DNA of 64,000 nt from NCBI GenBank assembly GCA_016720585.1, contig JADKKH010000006.1:297094-361093 (forward strand). The letters run 5' to 3'. Positions 60,531-64,000 of this stretch are shown here, in pieces. Each line of letters opens with the position of its first letter. The stretch's first letter is position 1. This DNA comes from Chitinophagaceae bacterium. Lineage in GTDB: Bacteria > Bacteroidota > Bacteroidia > Chitinophagales > Chitinophagaceae. The notes under the pieces were generated by a model. It made no database searches and was not told the origin of the DNA. It saw only the letters and a program-made list of their open reading frames with translations. A program made the position numbers and the translations under genes.

Positions 60531-60690
60531 GTCCAACGGGCAGGGCTTTGTGCTGTTGGGATATTTACCAACGTCCTGCCCGGTGCAGATGCTAAATTTA
60601 TAACTAAAAGTTTATTGTTTGCACTAAAGATCAAAAATGCTTGTCAAGCCCAGGCTGATGACTGGCTTTGCTTTTAGGTTCTCTATTACT
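60531..60690 (-). repeat. Degenerate attC-like site E15
   Basis: The left half is clear (GTCCAACGGGCAGGGCTTTGTGC) and its box matches that on the far side of parDE at 8 of 9 positions. The right half (AAGCCCAGGCTGATGACTGGC) no longer pairs well and lacks a clean GTT box. The right boundary is approximate. Confidence 0.5.
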
Positions 60691-60705
60691 TTTTAAACTC
60701 AAAAA

Positions 60706-61407
60706 TTATACTTTAACGCCAAAGATATACCCAACTAATGCGGATAACCCCATTGCAAGTGTACCCCAAATTGTAATACGTACAATTGCTTTTCTTACAC
60801 TTGAGCCTCCTGTTTTTGCCGAAAGTGTTCCTAAAATAATTAGAAAAATTATCGTAAACCCATATAGACAATACTCCATAACTTTTACTGGTGCAAAAAG
60901 CACTACTAAAAGAGGTAATACACCTCCAACTGTAAATGAAGCTCCTGAAGCTATTGCTGCTTGTATTGGGTTCGCTTGACTAATCTCGTTTACACCTAAT
61001 TCGTCTCTAATATGTGTTGCCAAAGAATCTTTTTCAGTCAATTCAATTGCTACTTGCATTGCTGTTTCTTTTTTTAGACCTCTCTTCTGATAGATTTGAG
61101 CTAATATGTTCAACTCTTCTTCAGGCATATCCTTTAGTTCTTGCCTCTCTCGTTCTATGTCTGCCTTTTCTGTGTCAGTTTGGGAACTTACAGAAACATA
61201 TTCACCTGCAGCCATTGATAATGCACCTGCGACAAGTCCTGCCACTGTCGCTAAAACAATAGGTTCTCTTGTTGAACTTGCAGCCGCAATACCTATTGCA
61301 AGACTTGAAATAGATATAATTCCATCATTTGCTCCCAAAACAGCAGCTCTTAACCAATTACTTCGGTGTATGTAATGACTGTCTAAATAATTGTCAATTG
61401 TAATCAT
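60706..61407 (-). CDS. VIT1/CCC1-family Fe2+/Mn2+ transporter
   Basis: This 233-residue membrane protein has LRAAVLGANDGIISISSLAIG, AGALSMAAGEYVSVSSQTDTEKADI and the acidic cytoplasmic helix ERERQELKDMPEEELN that binds metal in this family. Five TM helices are expected. It would export or sequester iron or manganese. A transporter of this size is a fairly large cassette cargo. Confidence 0.92.
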   Translation of the reverse strand: MITIDNYLDSHYIHRSNWLRAAVLGANDGIISISSLAIGIAAASSTREPIVLATVAGLVAGALSMAAGEYVSVSSQTDTEKADIERERQELKDMPEEELNILAQIYQKRGLKKETAMQVAIELTEKDSLATHIRDELGVNEISQANPIQAAIASGASFTVGGVLPLLVVLFAPVKVMEYCLYGFTIIFLIILGTLSAKTGGSSVRKAIVRITIWGTLAMGLSALVGYIFGVKV

Positions 61408-61440
61408 TTTCTTGTTTAAGTTTGGTGTCTATAAAATTAC

Positions 61441-61634
61441 GCCCAACGTCAGGGCTTGGCGACGTGGCGATATTCCGTGTTACGTAAGCCAGGGCTGGTG
61501 CTGAGTAAAGATAAGAAGATGAGAATATACTCTAAAGCTTGGATTTATTCTTAAGATTGATATGTCGCTGAGTATTGATATATGATGAGGATTTATTCGT
61601 AAAGCCGCCATGACGCCAAACCCCATGTTAGCGG
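61441..61634 (-). repeat. attC-like site E16
   Basis: The left box GCCCAAC reads GTTGGGC on the gene strand. The right box is GTTAGCGG. The arms CAGGGCTTGGCGACGTGGCG and CGCCATGACGCCAAACCC pair well. The core is AT-rich and shares GGATTTATTC with E14. Length 194 bp. Confidence 0.83.
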
Positions 61635-61643
61635 GTCGTTGTT

Positions 61644-62264
61644 CTATTTCTTTGTCAGTTTATATCTTAAATGAGTTGTCACTTCTGAAGGTATTACTTC
61701 TTCAATTTGTATGTCATATTTATCTTTGTCAATGTTGTCAAAGAGTCGGATGCCGCTTCCTAAAAAAACTGGTGCAATGTGAATGAAAAATTCGTCCACA
61801 AGTCCTGCATTTAGAAATTGTTGAATAGTGTTTGCACCACCTTGTATTCTTATGTCCTTTCCTTTTGCTGATTTTCTTGCCTTGTCCAAAGCACTTTCTA
61901 TTCCATCATTAATGAAGTAAAAAGTTGTCGTTCCTTCTTGCACCCAAGGCTCTCTCTTTTCATGTGTCAATACATAAACGTCTGCTTTATATAGGTCATT
62001 TGGCCAACTGGCTTCACCTTCCTCAAACATACGCCTACCCATAATAAATGCTCCTGTTCTTTCAATCGTCTCTCTAATAAATTTTCCATCAGGTCCATCT
62101 TCTTTGCCTCCCTCGGATCCTAAATATTCCCAAAAAGCTTTTTGATTAAACATCCACGAGTGAATTTGCCCTGAAACTCCACCCATAGGATTTTTAGGAC
62201 TTCTGTTATCTCCTGCGAAAAAACCATCAAGAGATATTCCACTGTCGAAAATTATTCTGCTCAT
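61644..62264 (-). CDS. Dihydrofolate reductase-like (RibD C-terminal) family protein
   Basis: This 206-residue protein has IIFDSGISLDGFFAG, TGAFIMGRRMFEEGE, DIRIQGGANTIQQFLNAGLVDEF and FLGSGIRLF. It belongs to the same superfamily as the gene at 46310 but to a different subgroup. NADPH-dependent reductase activity is likely; the substrate is unknown. Its stop is 9 bp from the E16 box. Confidence 0.92.
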   Translation of the reverse strand: MSRIIFDSGISLDGFFAGDNRSPKNPMGGVSGQIHSWMFNQKAFWEYLGSEGGKEDGPDGKFIRETIERTGAFIMGRRMFEEGEASWPNDLYKADVYVLTHEKREPWVQEGTTTFYFINDGIESALDKARKSAKGKDIRIQGGANTIQQFLNAGLVDEFFIHIAPVFLGSGIRLFDNIDKDKYDIQIEEVIPSEVTTHLRYKLTKK

Positions 62265-62329
62265 ATTTTACTTTTCTACTTGTTGTTTAAGTTGTTTTTG
62301 TTTATTTGGAATTGTCGCTCTACAACGAG

Positions 62330-62514
62330 CAGGGCTTTATGCAGGTTGGGAATTAGTATTCCGTCCGCCGACAACCGCTGCTGATTGAAAATATAAAATT
62401 GAATTTAAGAACTAAAGTTGAGATTTATTCGTCCAGCCCGAACCACAGCTTGGATTTGCAATTTGTTGATGTTTGCTGGTCAAGCCCAACTTGCATAAAA
62501 CCCAATGTTGCAAG
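62330..62514 (-). repeat. attC-like site E17
   Basis: The boxes are CTCTACAAC and GTTGCAAG. The arms GGGCTTTATGCAGGTTGGG and CCCAACTTGCATAAAACCC are almost perfect partners. Length 185 bp. It is the rightmost site seen and fills most of the 62265-62594 gap. Confidence 0.83.
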
Positions 62515-62594
62515 CAGTTGGATTTCGTCCGTTATTGTTAGTCACTCACTCAATTTTCTGTCGAGTCTTTAGATTTTTGTCCCGCATACGCTCG

Positions 62595-62840
62595 TCAATG
62601 GAGATAAGCTGCTTCAGTTATCCAATGAAAACGTCTTTTCATCAACCTGAAGTTTTTTATATCAAGCGGTTTTCGTTTGGCGGTTATGAAAACAGAATCG
62701 TTTTTGATCATTCCTTTTAGCTTTAGTGTAGTTGAATCAGGGAATTCGAAACGCAGGCTGCTTTCTATTTGCCGTGCAATGAGTATCGAATCCATTTTGG
62801 GATAAATATCGAGGCCTTGTTCATTATATATCTCTTGCAT
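62595..62840 (-). CDS. C-terminal fragment of the DoxX-like membrane protein
   Basis: This is not an independent gene in my view. Its reading frame continues upstream, without a stop, as RFNGDSIAFLYVSVNKKEII, which joins to the gene at 62873 if one T is restored near 62929. The 81-residue segment ends NFRLMKRRFHWITEAAYLH, a typical end for the soluble C-terminal domain of these proteins. It is probably only translated as part of the longer protein. Confidence 0.6.
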   Translation of the reverse strand: MQEIYNEQGLDIYPKMDSILIARQIESSLRFEFPDSTTLKLKGMIKNDSVFITAKRKPLDIKNFRLMKRRFHWITEAAYLH

Positions 62841-62872
62841 TTTGGTTTGTAAATCGGTTTGATCTCCTGAAA

Positions 62873-63967
62873 CTATAATTTCTTTTTTGTTAACGGATAC
62901 ATATAGAAATGCAATGCTATCGCCATTAAACGCGCCGCCTCAACCATTTTATCCCCAATGACAATTTGTTTCCACCTCGATGGATTATCATTTGATAAAG
63001 TATCTTTATTGGTAATAAAGGTATCGACATCATAAACCCCGGATATTTGGGATTTAGCCTTACGCCTTTCTTCAGAGTTTTTCTTATAACCAAAATAGTC
63101 CATCACTGGAAGGACGGTGAAATAACCTATCACTAAAACTTTCAGCACTATTTTTGAAATGTTCATCCATCGTTTTTTAAATACAGGTGCTTTGATCACC
63201 GGAAGCGAAATGGCTTGACTTGTAAAGAAAAACTGCATCAATCTCTTGAGATCTTTTAGTAATAGAAAAAAGGCCATCAGAAACAATGCCGTTGGATACA
63301 TTTTGGCATGAACATCATAGTTGTAGTTTACAGCCATCACGTTGGCCAATGTCGCCATGGTAAGCAATGCACCTAATGCTGTGGTTCTGCGGAACAGCAG
63401 GAATAAGGCAGCGCTTTCGGCTAAACCCATAAAAACATTGTACCCATAAGAATATCCATAAAAAGCCCAGGCCAAACTCATGGGCGACATATCTCCTAAG
63501 GGTTCGGTCAATGTATAATAACCCAGGTCTGGAAATTGAATTTTAAAGAATTTCTCTAATGCAAACATGAATAGGGTAAACGCCAAATAGTAACGAACGA
63601 AAACGGTGAGCCAATAATACAGCCTTTGGTAGTTGGTTCTTTTCCTGTCTAATACACTCCAAATAATTGCACCCAATACACCCATTACTACCATAATGAA
63701 ATAAAGCAGATAGATATAAACTCTGTCGTTGTGCTGCCCGTCATAGGGTGATATGATGGTATATTGGATGTGAAAAAGCTGTTTCCCGGTCCAGAAAATG
63801 ACGCTATCTAAAAATTCTGCGAGGTTTCCATTATAATAGAAATTGGACAAAATAGAATTAACAGACCAGTCCAGGCAAACGATAAACAGGATAAAAAAGA
63901 TAAAAACAAAACGGAATGCAAATTTTTGGTAAACGTTCCAGGGAGAGGTTTGTGATAAATTTTCCAT
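62873..63967 (-). CDS. DoxX/HTTM-like polytopic membrane protein, frameshifted
   Basis: This 364-residue ORF has about eight TM helices. The region YYLAFTLFMFALEKFFKIQFP and LAESAALFLLFRRTTALGALL recalls DoxX-like proteins. After GDKMVEAAR the frame changes to LMAIALHF and stops at 62873, while the next frame continues with RFNGDSIAF and runs to 62595. A single missing base in the AAA run at 62928-62930 explains it. The corrected protein would be about 457 residues with a periplasmic C-terminal domain. The function is unknown. It begins 33 bp from the window edge and lies beyond site E17, so it may or may not belong to the cassette array. Confidence 0.82.
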   Translation of the reverse strand: MENLSQTSPWNVYQKFAFRFVFIFFILFIVCLDWSVNSILSNFYYNGNLAEFLDSVIFWTGKQLFHIQYTIISPYDGQHNDRVYIYLLYFIMVVMGVLGAIIWSVLDRKRTNYQRLYYWLTVFVRYYLAFTLFMFALEKFFKIQFPDLGYYTLTEPLGDMSPMSLAWAFYGYSYGYNVFMGLAESAALFLLFRRTTALGALLTMATLANVMAVNYNYDVHAKMYPTALFLMAFFLLLKDLKRLMQFFFTSQAISLPVIKAPVFKKRWMNISKIVLKVLVIGYFTVLPVMDYFGYKKNSEERRKAKSQISGVYDVDTFITNKDTLSNDNPSRWKQIVIGDKMVEAARLMAIALHFYMYPLTKKKL

Positions 63968-64000
63968 GTTCAGTAAATTGTATTCTAAGCAGTCATTGGT

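Larger units (their letters stand above)
46310..62594 (-). mobile_element. Integron-like gene cassette array (no integrase in window)
   Basis: Nineteen small genes, all on the minus strand, are grouped into about 15 units by long imperfect inverted repeats. Each repeat runs from ...AAC to GTT... in plus coordinates. Its arms pair (typically GGGCTTTGTGCAGGTGTGG with CCACACTTGCACAAAACCC) after a short unpaired spacer, like the R box, central spacer and L box of attC. Gene stops usually lie about 1-50 bp from the site and starts mostly within about 50 bp of the next. The outer box upstream of most genes matches the complement of the box downstream of the same gene. The cargo is functionally unrelated. 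The relation to integrons is inference from structure. Confidence 0.8.

Noticed and set aside
46938..62514. The inter-gene elements as insertion sequences or ordinary MITEs
   Set aside because: They encode no transposase and show no fixed target duplication. Their outer boxes change from gene to gene yet match across each gene, which transposon ends would not do.

Overview
The window looks like a chromosomal segment of a Bacteroidota bacterium, most likely of the Chitinophagaceae or a close relative. This rests on the gene families: a T9SS type A C-terminal sorting domain, SprB-like repeats, an ECF sigma factor with a membrane-tethered partner, a serine palmitoyltransferase-type enzyme and DUF6702 next to HupE. 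TAnnTTTG promoter elements and many exported peptidases and lipoproteins agree. No tRNA, rRNA, CRISPR array or insertion sequence was recognised.

Left and middle (1-46.3 kb) is an ordinary mixed-strand chromosome. It carries cytoplasmic housekeeping genes (phosphoglucosamine mutase, cysteine desulfurase, aconitase, UbiX, a KBL/SPT-type PLP enzyme). It also carries a large envelope set: two tandem M1 metallopeptidases, a DPP4-like S9 peptidase, a penicillin acylase, a CocE/X-Pro-type hydrolase, an esterase, a beta-lactamase-like hydrolase, and three large Asp-box (BNR/sortilin-like) propeller proteins, one with a T9SS tail. An ECF sigma factor is followed by a protein with a cytoplasmic head, one TM helix and a barrel-like C-terminus. 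Next comes a lipoprotein with four SprB-like repeats and a CxxCH haem motif. Intergenic regions hold hairpin terminators and several repeats, including a 2 x 101 bp tandem repeat at the end of the SPT-type gene.

Right part (about 46.3-62.6 kb) is very different. All genes are on the minus strand, mostly small and unrelated. They are separated by 16 long imperfect inverted repeats (14 complete, 2 degenerate) that begin with ...AAC and end with GTT.... The box just upstream of most genes matches the complement of the box just downstream of the same gene, while neighbouring genes use different boxes. This is the relation expected of integron gene cassettes with attC sites, and I interpret the region as an integron-like cassette array with no integrase in view. 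Its cargo (ParDE, two DHFR-like proteins, VOC, NTF2-like, DUF1801/YdeI/DUF2200, RidA-like, methyltransferase, VIT1, DUF4185) is typical of cassette pools, but several members carry export signals.

Three genes (window positions about 157, 45965 and 62929) show single-base frameshifts that split otherwise intact domains. Assembly indels should be considered before calling them pseudogenes.
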